Origin: Ochrobactrum sp. CGA5
GTDB taxonomy: Bacteria > Pseudomonadota > Alphaproteobacteria > Rhizobiales > Rhizobiaceae
Length of the DNA stretch: 64,000 nucleotides
Direction of reading: 5' to 3'
NCBI RefSeq assembly: GCF_006345815.1
Contig: NZ_VCIG01000042.1
Span: 420,990 to 484,989 of the forward strand
Shown: positions 9,687 through 18,653 of the stretch, in pieces
Layout: each line of letters starts with the position of its first letter
How positions within the stretch are numbered: position 1 is the stretch's first letter
The notes under the pieces: model-generated
Database searches by the model: none
Seen by the model: only the letters and a program-made list of their open reading frames with translations
Told to the model about the DNA's origin: nothing
Translations under genes and position numbers: made by a program

Positions 9687-10628
9687 ATGTTTCCACCCGT
9701 TCCCAATCCTAGCGTCCAGCCGCAACAGCCGCGTTTCGGTGATAAGGACTTGATCAGGCGGTCGGCGTCGAATGTGACGCAGCCTGCCGAGCGCCAGACC
9801 GAGGTGGCGAAGCTCATTGATGTGTCGAAATGCATTGGCTGCAAGGCCTGCCAGTCGGCTTGCGCCGAATGGAACGACACGCACGAGGAGATCGGCATCA
9901 ATGTCGGTGTCTATGACAACCCGCATGATCTGACGCCGAATACATTCACGTTGATGCGCTTTACCGAGTGGGACAATCCCGACTCTGGCAATCTGGAATG
10001 GCTGATCCGCAAGGATGGTTGCATGCATTGCGAAGACCCTGGCTGCCTCAAGGCCTGCCCGGCGCCGGGTGCAATCGTGCAATATTCCAACGGCATCGTC
10101 GATTTCGTCCATGATAATTGCATCGGCTGCGGCTACTGCATCAAGGGATGTCCGTTCAACATTCCGCGTGTTTCTGAAGTGACACACAAAGCTTACAAGT
10201 GCACGCTCTGCTCCGACCGCATCGCAGTGGGACAAGGTCCGGCCTGTGCCAAAGCATGCCCGACGCAGGCCATCGTCTATGGAACCAAGGACGAGATGAA
10301 GGAATGGGCCGACGGCCGCATCAAGGATCTGAAATCACGCGGCTTTGAAAATGCCGGCCTTTACGATCCGCCGGGCGTTGGCGGGACGCATGTGATGTAT
10401 GTGCTGCACCATGCCGACAAGCCCGAAATCTACGCCAACCTGCCGAACAATCCGCGCATCAGCCCGGTTGTGGAGGCGTGGAAAGGCGTGTCCAAATATG
10501 CAGGCATGGCCGCGATGGGTTTGGCCGCTGCAGCGGGTCTGCTGCATTATATCTTCAAGGGTCCGAACGTCGTGACAGAGCACGACGAGGAACAGGCCGA
10601 AAAGCTCACGGGAGAGAAAAGCTCATGA
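9687..10628 (+). CDS. fdnH: formate dehydrogenase-N beta (iron-sulfur) subunit
   Basis: A 313-residue ferredoxin-type subunit carrying four [4Fe-4S] clusters that move electrons from FdnG to the cytochrome b subunit. Cysteine groups are visible in [35 protein letters not shown] and C-T-L-C-S-D-R with a later C-A-K-A-C. One C-terminal transmembrane helix (roughly residues 270-290, [14 protein letters not shown]) anchors it, as in E. coli FdnH. It starts 12 bases after fdnG with an AGGAGG site and overlaps fdnI in ATGA. Confidence 0.95.
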   Translation: MFPPVPNPSVQPQQPRFGDKDLIRRSASNVTQPAERQTEVAKLIDVSKCIGCKACQSACAEWNDTHEEIGINVGVYDNPHDLTPNTFTLMRFTEWDNPDSGNLEWLIRKDGCMHCEDPGCLKACPAPGAIVQYSNGIVDFVHDNCIGCGYCIKGCPFNIPRVSEVTHKAYKCTLCSDRIAVGQGPACAKACPTQAIVYGTKDEMKEWADGRIKDLKSRGFENAGLYDPPGVGGTHVMYVLHHADKPEIYANLPNNPRISPVVEAWKGVSKYAGMAAMGLAAAAGLLHYIFKGPNVVTEHDEEQAEKLTGEKSS

Positions 10629-11332
10629 GCAAGACCTACTTTGACGATGTGGAACGCGGTGACGGGATAGAACCCGGCAAGCCGGTCAAGGTGCACCGCT
10701 ATTCAGGCGGTGCACGTATCAATCACTGGATCACCGCGATCAGCCTGGTGCTGCTGGCACTGTCCGGCCTTGCGATGTTTCACCCATCGCTGTTTTTCCT
10801 GTCGGGCCTGTTCGGCGGCGGACAATGGACACGTACCATCCATCCGTGGATCGGTGTGGTGCTTTTCTTCAGCTTCCTTGGGCTTTTCCTGCGTTTCTGG
10901 AGCGCCAATCTGTGGAAGCGTGAAGACAACCAATGGCTCGCGCATGCCAATGACGTGATCGCCGGCCATGAAGAAAAGCTGCCCGAAGTCGGCAAATATA
11001 ACGCTGGTCAGAAGCTCGTTTTCTGGTCCATGTCCGTCCTCATTATCATCCTGATCATTTCCGGCGTGATGATCTGGAATGAATACTTCGGTGCCTCAAC
11101 CAGCATTGACCAGCAGCGCTGGGCTCTGCTTGTTCATTCCATGGCTGCAGTGGCGGCGATCTGTGTCTGGATCGTGCACGTCTACGCTGCGATCTGGGTC
11201 AAGGGAACGATCAGCGCCATGACGCGCGGCACAGTCACCGGCGGCTGGGCGTGGCGGCATCATCGTAAATGGCTGCGCGAGCTGGCGTCGAAGCGGAAAG
11301 TTAAACAGGGCGGGAGCAAGCCTGCTGCATGA
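10625..11332 (+). CDS. fdnI: formate dehydrogenase-N gamma (cytochrome b556) subunit
   Basis: A 235-residue inner-membrane subunit with four predicted transmembrane helices and candidate haem-ligand histidines (R-I-N-H-W near the N terminus, H-P-W-I-G, L-V-H-S-M-A and I-V-H-V-Y). It takes electrons from FdnH and reduces quinone. I start it at the ATG overlapping the fdnH stop (ATGA), which gives the normal length for the family; the open frame extends further upstream but inside fdnH. Confidence 0.94.
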   Translation: MSKTYFDDVERGDGIEPGKPVKVHRYSGGARINHWITAISLVLLALSGLAMFHPSLFFLSGLFGGGQWTRTIHPWIGVVLFFSFLGLFLRFWSANLWKREDNQWLAHANDVIAGHEEKLPEVGKYNAGQKLVFWSMSVLIIILIISGVMIWNEYFGASTSIDQQRWALLVHSMAAVAAICVWIVHVYAAIWVKGTISAMTRGTVTGGWAWRHHRKWLRELASKRKVKQGGSKPAA

Positions 11333-11427
11333 TATTTTCAATACTGTAGGGTTGAAAAGCTCGGCAGTCGCCCCAGAATGACAATAGTCAGTGGTCCACG
11401 TGGCCCGTTGGGTTCGTGAGGAGTGAT

Positions 11428-12339
11428 ATGGCAGGCAAGAACGATCTGATGCCGGACCCGACGGTCATCGGCGAAATATCGGCACCTCCCTTCGTGCAAT
11501 TGCCGGACCCCGGCACACTCTTCGCCGAAAGAGCTGCGCGACTGCGTCTTTTGGGCTCGGTCAGCCCGTTGAAACCCTATCTGGAATTCATAGCGGACCT
11601 GAGCGCAGCCCTGTCCGACGCAAATGCCAGTCTCGGTCCTGTCGACGTGCCGCAGAACAACGCGCGGGGAGGAGAGTTCGGCATGCCTGCGATAGACCGC
11701 GTAGATGCGGCATCGCAAGAGGCGCTTGACACCATCTTCGACCGGCTGTTCGAGCGCGCCCGCATGATTGCCAAGCCACAGGATGCCGCCGACGCGCTGG
11801 AACGTGTGGCGAGTGGTGGTAGGGATGAGCGTCGCCGGATGGTCGAGGCAATCTTTGCCGGTTTGCTGCCGCCGGAAGCGATTGCTGAACACATCTATGT
11901 CTGGGCAGGTCTACAGCTCCATTTCACGCGGCTTGCATCGGCGCTTGATCCGAAATCGGTGAAGCCGGTGGCCGATGGCGTCTGCCCGACTTGTGGCAGC
12001 ACGCCGTCAAGCTCAATGGTCGTGGGATGGCACGGTGCGCATGGCGCTCGCTTCTGTTCCTGTGCCGTGTGCAACACGCTCTGGCATTATGTGCGGGTCA
12101 AATGCGTATGCTGCGGCTCCACGAAGGGCATCGGCTACAAGGAAGTCGAAGAAGGCGGTGGCATCATCAAGGCCGAAACCTGCGACGAATGCCAAAGCTG
12201 GGTGAAGATCATCTATCAGCAGCTATCAGCAGATGCCGATCCGATGACCGATGATATTGCAAGTCTCGGTCTCGATATGCTGATGCGCGAGACGCCTTAC
12301 CGGCGTGGCGGCTTCTCTCCGCTGCTTGCCGGACTGTGA
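11428..12339 (+). CDS. fdhE: formate dehydrogenase accessory protein FdhE
   Basis: A cytoplasmic maturation factor of 303 residues needed for active respiratory formate dehydrogenases. Four Cys pairs of a rubredoxin-like metal site are visible: C-P-T-C-G-S, C-S-C-A-V-C, C-V-C-C-G-S and C-D-E-C. The ATG at 11428 is preferred over a GTG four codons upstream because GAGGAG lies five bases before it. It follows fdnI by 95 bases and is in line with selA, so the operon probably continues. Confidence 0.93.
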   Translation: MAGKNDLMPDPTVIGEISAPPFVQLPDPGTLFAERAARLRLLGSVSPLKPYLEFIADLSAALSDANASLGPVDVPQNNARGGEFGMPAIDRVDAASQEALDTIFDRLFERARMIAKPQDAADALERVASGGRDERRRMVEAIFAGLLPPEAIAEHIYVWAGLQLHFTRLASALDPKSVKPVADGVCPTCGSTPSSSMVVGWHGAHGARFCSCAVCNTLWHYVRVKCVCCGSTKGIGYKEVEEGGGIIKAETCDECQSWVKIIYQQLSADADPMTDDIASLGLDMLMRETPYRRGGFSPLLAGL

Positions 12340-12345
12340 GGCAGT

Positions 12346-13743
12346 ATGGACCAGATCAGAGCTTCGCTGCGTCATCTTCCGTCCGTGGATACCATCCTGC
12401 AAATGCCCGAACTCTCCGGCGCATTGGATAGTTTTGGCCATGGGGCGGTGACAGAAGCGGTGCGCAAGGTGTTGGGCGATGAGCGTGAGGCGGTGAAATC
12501 GGGCACCCTGCTTTCAAGCAACACGCATTTGGCTGAACGGGTTATTCAATTGCTGGAAGCGTCAGTGCAATTGAACTTGCGCCCCCTATTCAATTTGACG
12601 GGAACCGTCCTGCACACCAATCTGGGACGCGCCATTCTTGCCGAAGCCGCAATCGAGGCCGCGACGCAAGCCATGCGGCAGGCTGTTTCGCTTGAGTTCG
12701 ACCTGTCTTCAGGATCGCGCGGCGAGCGGGACGATCATCTCCGTGCGCTTGTCTGTGAACTGACGGGGGCGGAAGATGCAACCGTCGTGAACAACAATGC
12801 CGCTGCCGTGCTTCTGGTGCTGAACAGCCTTGCCTCGGGCAAGGAAGCCATTGTGTCCCGCGGCGAACTGATCGAGATCGGTGGCGCTTTTCGTATGCCG
12901 GACATCATGACCCGCGCCGGGACACGGCTTGTCGAAGTGGGCACTACCAACCGCACCCATCCGCATGATTACGGGAATGCAATCACCACCGAAACAGGGC
13001 TGGTGCTGAAAGTCCATACGTCCAATTATCGGATCGAAGGTTTCACGCGGGAAGTTACAGCGCCGGAACTCGCCGCGCTTGCGCAAGCGAAGGGCGTGCC
13101 GCTGGTGAATGATCTCGGCTCCGGCACACTTGCTGATCTGACCTCCTTCGGTCTCGCCCATGAGCCGACGGTGCGCGAAGCGGTTGCCGAAGGTGCGGAT
13201 ATAGTCACCTTTTCCGGTGACAAGCTGCTTGGTGGACCACAGGCGGGGTTCATCGTCGGGCGGCGCGACCTGATTGCCCGCATCAACAAGAACCCTATGA
13301 AGCGGGCCTTGCGGGTCGACAAGATCAGGCTCGCGGCGCTTGAAGCGACACTGAAACTTTATCGCAATCCGCAACGGCTAGCAGAATATCTGCCGACTAT
13401 GCGCTATCTGGCACGTCCGCAATCCGAAATGGTTGCACAGGCGGCACGGCTCAAGCCGGAACTGGAGAAAGCTCTTGGCGAGGCTTACATCGTGACGGTG
13501 ACGGATTGTGCCAGCCAGATCGGCTCTGGTGCGTTGCCGCTTTCAACTGTTCCAAGCGCCGGATTGTCGATTGTGCCTAAAGACGGTAGCGGCTCCGCGC
13601 TGACAGCACTCGGCGGTTCATTGCGTGCGCTGCCTTTGCCGGTCATCGGGCGGATCGAAAAGGGTGCATTTGTGCTCGATCTGCGCTGCCTTGATGACGA
13701 GAACAGTTTCGTCCGGAACCTGTTGTCCTATGCGGTTCGCTGA
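12346..13743 (+). CDS. selA: L-seryl-tRNA(Sec) selenium transferase SelA
   Basis: A PLP enzyme of 465 residues that converts Ser-tRNA(Sec) to Sec-tRNA(Sec) with selenophosphate. The PLP lysine is K293 in F-S-G-D-K-L-L-G-G-P-Q-A-G, nearly the same number as K295 of E. coli SelA. The family N-terminal tRNA-binding part is present (P-S-V-D-T-I-L). It begins six bases after fdhE, and its last 14 bases overlap the next gene. Confidence 0.97.
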   Translation: MDQIRASLRHLPSVDTILQMPELSGALDSFGHGAVTEAVRKVLGDEREAVKSGTLLSSNTHLAERVIQLLEASVQLNLRPLFNLTGTVLHTNLGRAILAEAAIEAATQAMRQAVSLEFDLSSGSRGERDDHLRALVCELTGAEDATVVNNNAAAVLLVLNSLASGKEAIVSRGELIEIGGAFRMPDIMTRAGTRLVEVGTTNRTHPHDYGNAITTETGLVLKVHTSNYRIEGFTREVTAPELAALAQAKGVPLVNDLGSGTLADLTSFGLAHEPTVREAVAEGADIVTFSGDKLLGGPQAGFIVGRRDLIARINKNPMKRALRVDKIRLAALEATLKLYRNPQRLAEYLPTMRYLARPQSEMVAQAARLKPELEKALGEAYIVTVTDCASQIGSGALPLSTVPSAGLSIVPKDGSGSALTALGGSLRALPLPVIGRIEKGAFVLDLRCLDDENSFVRNLLSYAVR

Positions 13744-14467
13744 TCTTTTTACCCGCAAGCCGAACCCGGATGCGACAGCGCAAGCGCTGGACAAAGCGCT
13801 TGCCGCTGCGAAGGCGGGTGATTACGCAACGGCGCTTTCCATCTGGGAGCCGTTGGCACGTGCAGGCAATGCACGAGCGCAGAACAATATCGGCGCCTGC
13901 TTTGCAGGCGGGATGGGCGTTGAGAAAAATGTCGGTCTTGCGCAGCGCTGGCTGGCGCTCTCAGCTGCGGCTGGCGATGCTTCCGGCCAGCGCAATCTCG
14001 CGTCGCTCTTCTTCAAGGGTGAAGATATTGAAGCCGACTATCTGGAAGCGGCAAGGCTGTATCGGCTTGCCGCCGAACAGGGCGATCCGCAGGCGCAGGA
14101 TATGCTAAGCTGGATGCTCATGGAAGGGGAGGTGATAACCGCCGACCCGGTTGAGGCGCGTGAATGGGCGCTGAAAGCAGCGGAGGGCGGTGTTGCCGCA
14201 GCCATGACCCGGCTTGGCATGATCTATCATAATGCCTTGGGTGTCCCGCGTGATCCCTCACTGGCGGTACATTGGTGGCGGAAGGCTTCTGTCGCAGGCG
14301 ACCCGGATGGAGAGGCCATGCTTGGTGCGGCGCTGCATCTTGGCATGGGCGTGGAGCGCGATCCTTTGGCGGCTTACGAATGTTTGCTGCGGGCCGAGAA
14401 GGGCGGCAGCGCGCTCGCCGCACCGTTCATCGGGGCGGCGCGTAATGCGCTGAACGAGAAGCCATGA
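13730..14467 (+). CDS. Sel1-like repeat protein encoded between selA and selB
   Basis: A 245-residue alpha-solenoid with about five Sel1/TPR-like repeats of 36 residues (for example A-R-A-Q-N-N-I-G-A-C-F-A-G-G-M-G-V and later A-A-M-T-R-L-G-M-I-Y-H-N-A-L-G-V). No signal peptide, so it is cytoplasmic. Sel1 repeats take their name from a yeast/worm protein and do not in themselves imply selenium. However, this gene overlaps the end of selA by 14 bases and the start of selB by 4 bases, so it is translated with both. A scaffold or chaperone role in Sec insertion or in formate dehydrogenase assembly is possible but unproven. The ATG at 13730 is the first that gives a repeat-like N terminus. Confidence 0.85.
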   Translation: MRFADLFTRKPNPDATAQALDKALAAAKAGDYATALSIWEPLARAGNARAQNNIGACFAGGMGVEKNVGLAQRWLALSAAAGDASGQRNLASLFFKGEDIEADYLEAARLYRLAAEQGDPQAQDMLSWMLMEGEVITADPVEAREWALKAAEGGVAAAMTRLGMIYHNALGVPRDPSLAVHWWRKASVAGDPDGEAMLGAALHLGMGVERDPLAAYECLLRAEKGGSALAAPFIGAARNALNEKP

Positions 14468-16407
14468 TCATCGGAACGGCGGGGCATATTGATCATGGCA
14501 AGACCTCGCTGGTGCGTGCGCTGACACAGGTCGATACGGACCGGCTGAAAGAGGAAAAGGCGCGGGGTATTTCCATTGATCTCGGTTTTGCCTATCTGCC
14601 CCTGTCCAGCGACGAAAAGGATATACTCGGCTTTGTCGACGTACCGGGGCATGAAAAGTTCGTACATACGATGCTTGCCGGTGCCGCGAGCATCGATTTC
14701 GTCATGCTGGTTGTCGCTGCCGATGACGGGATCATGCCGCAAACGCGCGAACATCTCGCAATCGTCAATCTGCTCGGCATCGGGCGCGGTGTCGCCGTCA
14801 TAACAAAATCCGATCTTGTCGATCCTGACCGTCTTGCCGAAGTGGAAGCAGCTATACGCAACGAACTGGCGCTGACGGGACTTGCCGATGTTCCCATCCT
14901 GGCGGCTTCTACTGTCTCCGGTGCCGGGATCGATGAGCTGAGAACCATGCTGCAAGTGCAGGCCCATGCATTCGGTGAGCGGCGGACAACGGGGCGTTTT
15001 CGTCTGGCTGTGGATCGCTCTTTCACACTCAAGGGCGCTGGCACCGTCGTTACGGGTACGGTGCTTTCGGGTAAGGTCAGTATTGGCGACCATCTGGTCA
15101 TCAGCCCGTCGGGCAGGGAAGCGCGGGTCCGTAGCATCCACGCCCAGAACCGGCCCAGCGAAACTGCGCAGGCAGGTGATCGCTGCGCACTCAATCTGGC
15201 AGGCGAGGGTGTATCGAAAGAGGCGGTGCATCGCGGCGACATGCTGGTGTCCCCCGGCCTTCATCGTCCGACGGACCGCATTGATGCATCGCTGCAAATT
15301 CTGCCCTCGGAGCAAAAGCTGCTCGGTCAATGGTTTCCGGTTCGCCTGCATCATGCCGCAACCGAGGTGGGTGCACGTATCGTGCTTTTGCGGGATGAGG
15401 AGCTTCGGCCCGGTACCGAGGACCGGGTGCAACTGGTACTGGATCGTCCTGTCGCGGCGGCAGCGGGAGACCGCTTTGTTATCCGGGATGTATCCGCGCA
15501 ACGCACCATCGGCGGCGGACGGTTTCTCGATCTGCGCCCGCCGCAACGCAAGCGTCGCAGCTTGGAACGTATGGCGCAGCTCAATGCTCATTCCATCGAC
15601 GACCCTGTGGAAGCGGCGCGCGCACTTCTGTCTGTCGAACCGCATTATCTCGACGCGGCGGCATTCCTGCGCGACCGCGCACTGACAGATGATCCACAAG
15701 GTTTTGCAGAGGAACTTGATGCCGTAATGCTCCGCCAAGCAAACTCGGTGCTCTTGCTTTTGCCGGAGCGTTGGAATGCTTTACGTGAGGATATTCTCGT
15801 GCGGCTCGGTGTCTTCCACGACGAGAATCCGGACTTGATCGGGATGGGGGTGGAACGATTGCGGCTGTCGTTGAAGCCGCGCTTGCCTGCGCCAGCCTTT
15901 CGCGCTGCCATCGCTGCGCTGGTCGAGGCAGACCTGCTGAGACTGGATGGCGCCTGGCTTCGCCTTCGCGATCATGAAGTGACGATGAGCGATGCCGATG
16001 AGGCGCTCTGGCAGTGTATAGCACCGCTTCTTGGAGGCGACGCCCGTTTTCGTCCGCCCCGTGTGCGTGATATTGCAGGATTGCTCGATGAGCGGGAGGA
16101 GGATGTTCGCCGCCTGCTCAAGCTTTCCGGGCGCATGGGCCGCGCGCACGAAGTGGCGCATGACCATTTTTTCCTGCGGGCGACAATAGCCGAAATGATC
16201 GGCATTCTGTCGGACATGGACGCGGCTTTTGATAGTGGCTGGTTCATTGCGGCGCGCTTCCGCGATCGGGTCGATAGCGGTCGCAAGGTGGCAATCCAGA
16301 TACTGGAGTTCTTCGATCGTATCAGCCTCACGATAAGGCGTGGCGACATGCGCCGCCTGAACCGCCGAAAGCTGGATTTGTTCGGCGATTTTACGCAAGG
16401 GAAATAA
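14464..16407 (+). CDS. selB: selenocysteine-specific elongation factor SelB
   Basis: A 647-residue translation GTPase that delivers Sec-tRNA(Sec) to UGA codons with a SECIS element. The G domain is at the N terminus with [20 protein letters not shown] and T-K-S-D-L-V-D. EF-Tu-like beta domains follow, and the C-terminal third holds the winged-helix repeats that bind the SECIS hairpin. It starts in the ATGA overlap with the Sel1-repeat gene and is followed by the tRNA-Sec gene. Confidence 0.96.
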   Translation: MIIGTAGHIDHGKTSLVRALTQVDTDRLKEEKARGISIDLGFAYLPLSSDEKDILGFVDVPGHEKFVHTMLAGAASIDFVMLVVAADDGIMPQTREHLAIVNLLGIGRGVAVITKSDLVDPDRLAEVEAAIRNELALTGLADVPILAASTVSGAGIDELRTMLQVQAHAFGERRTTGRFRLAVDRSFTLKGAGTVVTGTVLSGKVSIGDHLVISPSGREARVRSIHAQNRPSETAQAGDRCALNLAGEGVSKEAVHRGDMLVSPGLHRPTDRIDASLQILPSEQKLLGQWFPVRLHHAATEVGARIVLLRDEELRPGTEDRVQLVLDRPVAAAAGDRFVIRDVSAQRTIGGGRFLDLRPPQRKRRSLERMAQLNAHSIDDPVEAARALLSVEPHYLDAAAFLRDRALTDDPQGFAEELDAVMLRQANSVLLLLPERWNALREDILVRLGVFHDENPDLIGMGVERLRLSLKPRLPAPAFRAAIAALVEADLLRLDGAWLRLRDHEVTMSDADEALWQCIAPLLGGDARFRPPRVRDIAGLLDEREEDVRRLLKLSGRMGRAHEVAHDHFFLRATIAEMIGILSDMDAAFDSGWFIAARFRDRVDSGRKVAIQILEFFDRISLTIRRGDMRRLNRRKLDLFGDFTQGK

Positions 16408-16426
16408 GGATAGCCGGACGAGCGAA

Positions 16427-16534
16427 ATGAAATCTATTTCGACGAGCATCTGCCTGATATTCGTTCTGGCTATCGTGGCGGGCTGCGCTAACAGACAGTG
16501 CAATGAGTGGCCGGGCACCTGCATCATTCAGTGA
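16427..16534 (+). CDS. very small lipoprotein (35 residues)
   Basis: The open frame encodes a basic N terminus, a hydrophobic run (C-L-I-F-V-L-A-I) and a lipobox V-A-G-C with the modified Cys at residue 20, leaving a 16-residue mature peptide with two further cysteines. It sits between selB (20 bases upstream) and tRNA-Sec. The ribosome-binding site is weak (AAGGA about 15 bases upstream). I recognise no family; the lipobox is the main support. Confidence 0.45.
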   Translation: MKSISTSICLIFVLAIVAGCANRQCNEWPGTCIIQ

Positions 16535-16681
16535 CCGGCCTTTGGGATACAGCCGTTCAGATTGACGTTTTGATTGTTGGTGCTGTAGGAAAGAGCAGCC
16601 AATGAAAGGGTAGCAGCAGGTTGGAGTTCGGTCCGTTGCTCCAGCGTGCCGATACGAATTAAAGGAATGAATTCACTATCT

Positions 16682-16777
16682 GGAAGGGATACATGCCCGG
16701 TGGCATGTCCGGACTTCAAATCCGGGAGGGGCCGATAGACGGTCTTTGGTGGGTTCGACTCCCATTCTCTTCCGCCA
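16682..16777 (+). tRNA. selC: tRNA-Sec (anticodon UCA)
   Basis: A 96-base gene including an encoded CCA. The acceptor stem has 8 base pairs (16682-16689 with 16766-16773, one G-U). The D arm has a long 6-bp stem (CATGCC/GGCATG). The anticodon TCA is at 16716-16718 in loop CTTCAAA, there is a long variable arm, and the T arm has loop TTCGACT with G73 as discriminator. The 8+5 acceptor-T helix and extended D stem are the marks of bacterial tRNA-Sec. It lies downstream of selB. Confidence 0.96.
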
Positions 16778-16957
16778 TTCCCGTTGTTCTGGTTTGGTTT
16801 TCAGATTCTTTGCCAGTTGCCATAACCTGATTTTTTTTTGCTTTAAGCTGCTCTATAGCCTGTTCGGGCGTCAACCCTTGACGACCCGACAGAGACAGAC
16901 CAACCGCTGGATCAGGTACTTGCAGTATTGGTGCAGGACAGGAAGATTTGAACCAGA

Positions 16958-16986
16958 AAGCCCCGCTGTGTGATCGCGCGGGGCTT
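16958..16986 (-). terminator. terminator downstream of rpsU
   Basis: A 9-bp perfect stem AAGCCCCGC / GCGGGGCTT (16958-16966 with 16978-16986) lies 14 bases beyond the rpsU stop and ends in CTTTCT on the minus strand. The gap from tRNA-Sec to here holds no other feature apart from a T-run near 16830. Confidence 0.6.
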
Positions 16987-17000
16987 GTTGGGCAGAATGT

Positions 17001-17276
17001 CTAATTAGAAGCTGTCGAAGAAGGGGTTTGGCTTTGCCTGCGTGTGGTCGGGGCTTTGCGTTTGGGTTTAGGCAGCAACCCTTCCCTTTGCGCTCTCTTT
17101 TTCGCATCCTTACGCGCGCGTCGGACTGCTTCGCCTTTCTCACGAGTGCGCTTCTCGGATGGCTTTTCGTATGCCCGGCGTTCTCTTAACTCGCGGAAAA
17201 TACCTTCTCGTTGCATTTTCTTTTTGAGCACGCGCAGCGCTTGATCAATATTGTTATCTCGTACAAGTACCTGCAT
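17001..17276 (-). CDS. rpsU: 30S ribosomal protein S21
   Basis: A 91-residue basic protein of the S21 family, which binds the small subunit near the 3' end of 16S rRNA. It begins [19 protein letters not shown] and has the family's [13 protein letters not shown] core, with the longer Lys/Arg/Thr-rich tail common in alphaproteobacteria. It is preceded at 11 bases by a small gene on the same strand. Confidence 0.95.
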   Translation of the reverse strand: MQVLVRDNNIDQALRVLKKKMQREGIFRELRERRAYEKPSEKRTREKGEAVRRARKDAKKRAQREGLLPKPKRKAPTTRRQSQTPSSTASN

Positions 17277-17287
17277 CTAATTCCTAA

Positions 17288-17482
17288 CTATGGCTTTGGT
17301 GTTTGGTTTTGCTCCAACCGCGCGGCTCGGAGGCGTTCGGTTTTAGCGTCCACAGCCGCTTTCTCAGTTTGGAGAATTGCTTTTGCAGTTTTGTCCGTTA
17401 TCGCGCTCTTCGCTTCCATGCGTGATAGAGGCTTCTTAAAGAGCGTATCTTTTGTTAGCGCGCTCGATTTTGGTTCAAGCAT
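17288..17482 (-). CDS. small conserved-type hypothetical protein upstream of rpsU
   Basis: A 64-residue charged, mostly helical protein rich in Ala, Lys and Glu, with no signal or membrane segment. Its stop is 11 bases before rpsU on the same strand, so they probably share a transcript. The start could be an internal Met at residue 22. I do not recognise a family or function. Confidence 0.55.
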   Translation of the reverse strand: MLEPKSSALTKDTLFKKPLSRMEAKSAITDKTAKAILQTEKAAVDAKTERLRAARLEQNQTPKP

Positions 17483-17506
17483 TTCAACGTCCTTTGTCTA
17501 AAAAGG

Positions 17507-17719
17507 TCATACTTTCTGATGGCGGAATGAACGGGTGCGAGACAATCCTCCACATGATCGCCGTAAAATGTTTGACAGCTTTGTCCAGTCTCTGGACGGG
17601 GGAGCCATTTGCTCGCGCGCCCGTGCAATATCATCGTCGCTTGCGCCGAAACGACTATGCATATGGTTTGCGGCGGCCTCGTCGGCATAGTTGGCCTGGC
17701 TGATGTCTTTAATAGCCAT
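17507..17719 (-). CDS. small hypothetical protein
   Basis: A 70-residue soluble protein beginning M-A-I-K-D-I-S-Q-A-N-Y-A-D-E-A-A. A GGGGAG ribosome-binding site lies seven bases upstream, which is why I start it at 17719 rather than 16 codons further up. It has no recognised domain. It lies between cspA and the rpsU pair on the same strand but after a strong terminator, so it likely has its own promoter. Confidence 0.55.
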   Translation of the reverse strand: MAIKDISQANYADEAAANHMHSRFGASDDDIARAREQMAPPSRDWTKLSNILRRSCGGLSRTRSFRHQKV

Positions 17720-17759
17720 CTGAGAACTCCCCTGGGAAGTCTTGACCTTCGCTAATGGT

Positions 17760-17790
17760 ACAAACAAAAAAGGTCGGGAGAACCCGACCT
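17760..17790 (-). terminator. intrinsic terminator of cspA
   Basis: An 8-bp stem AGGTCGGG / CCCGACCT (17771-17778 with 17783-17790) with a 4-base loop is followed on the minus strand by TTTTTTGTTTG. It lies about 70 bases beyond the cspA stop. Confidence 0.85.
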
Positions 17791-17859
17791 CTAATCGCCT
17801 TAATGATCAGTGCCAGTACATCCGTGGTCAAAGATCGAAGGCAGTGTTCAAACGTCAAA

Positions 17860-18069
17860 CTAGAGCGCTTGCAGATTATCAGCAGCTTTTTTGCCCGAGC
17901 GGCGATCAGCCACCAGCTCGAAGCTCACCTTCTGACCTTCGTTGAGCGTATGCAAACCGGCGCGCTCGACCGCAGAAATGTGAACAAATACATCTGGCGA
18001 TCCATCTTCAGGCTGGATAAATCCAAAACCTTTGCCGCCATTAAAGAATTTTACCGTTCCGTTAGCCAC
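17860..18069 (-). CDS. cspA: cold-shock protein CspA family
   Basis: A 69-residue single cold-shock domain that binds single-stranded RNA and DNA. RNP1 is K-G-F-G-F-I and RNP2 is V-F-V-H-I. The start codon is GTG with AAAGG six bases upstream. The roughly 100-base AT-rich leader upstream (to about 18170) is typical of cold-shock mRNAs, whose leaders control translation. A strong terminator follows. Confidence 0.93.
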   Translation of the reverse strand: MANGTVKFFNGGKGFGFIQPEDGSPDVFVHISAVERAGLHTLNEGQKVSFELVADRRSGKKAADNLQAL

Positions 18070-18653
18070 ACTGAATACCTTTCAATTTGCGTGATTAAAG
18101 AAACAACGAATATAATTCGTTGCGATTATTCCGAAATTGAAAGAAAAATCAGGCGCTATGAGCAGCTTGTCGTTCAATGACAAAATCGATATTTAACAAT
18201 ATATTCCTTAGTATCCGTTTTTACAAGGGGAAATCAAAATTAATATTTTTTGCGATGGTGTTTCTTGTCGCCGCTCATTGGCTGGCCGCATGGTGCCGGC
18301 TGCAAGGCCAGCAGCACATCGTGCATAGTCACGCGTTATGTCTGCTTCGCTTCGTGGTGGTACAAAGCGGCATATGTCCGCAACGTCAACGCCCACTGTT
18401 CCTGTTCGTTTATGAATGAACCCCCATTGGCGACTGCCGCCAGAACGCATGCGCAGATGGAGATCGTCGCCGTAATTGCTCTGCTTTCTCATTGCCTTTT
18501 CCTGGTTTCAGAAAGCTTGTTACGATCTACATACAAATCTTGCTGCGATAACCTAGCGGAGCCAGCTATGGCAAACCCTCAAGATTAATACACGCTATTT
18601 CAACAGATTACTGGAAACAGCAGACATTCTCTTCCGCTAATAGGCTTTTCAGG
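18070..18653. other. 584-base gap without a confident gene
   Basis: Next to cspA the region is AT-rich and should hold its promoter and leader. Around 18355-18480, minus strand, a frame without ATG, GTG or TTG encodes a hydrophobic leader-like stretch (S-I-C-A-C-V-L-A-A-V-A) and about 30 more residues before a TAA. An ATG with a purine-rich upstream sequence sits in another frame at 18492. This may be a frameshifted small secreted protein or chance. Confidence 0.3.

Noticed and set aside
14374..15738. 454-codon minus-strand frame opposite selB
   Set aside because: It lies antisense to an intact SelB G domain; Arg/His-rich composition and no recognisable fold.
16746..16973. 75-codon plus-strand frame starting inside tRNA-Sec
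   Set aside because: Begins within the tRNA and crosses the rpsU terminator; no support as a gene.
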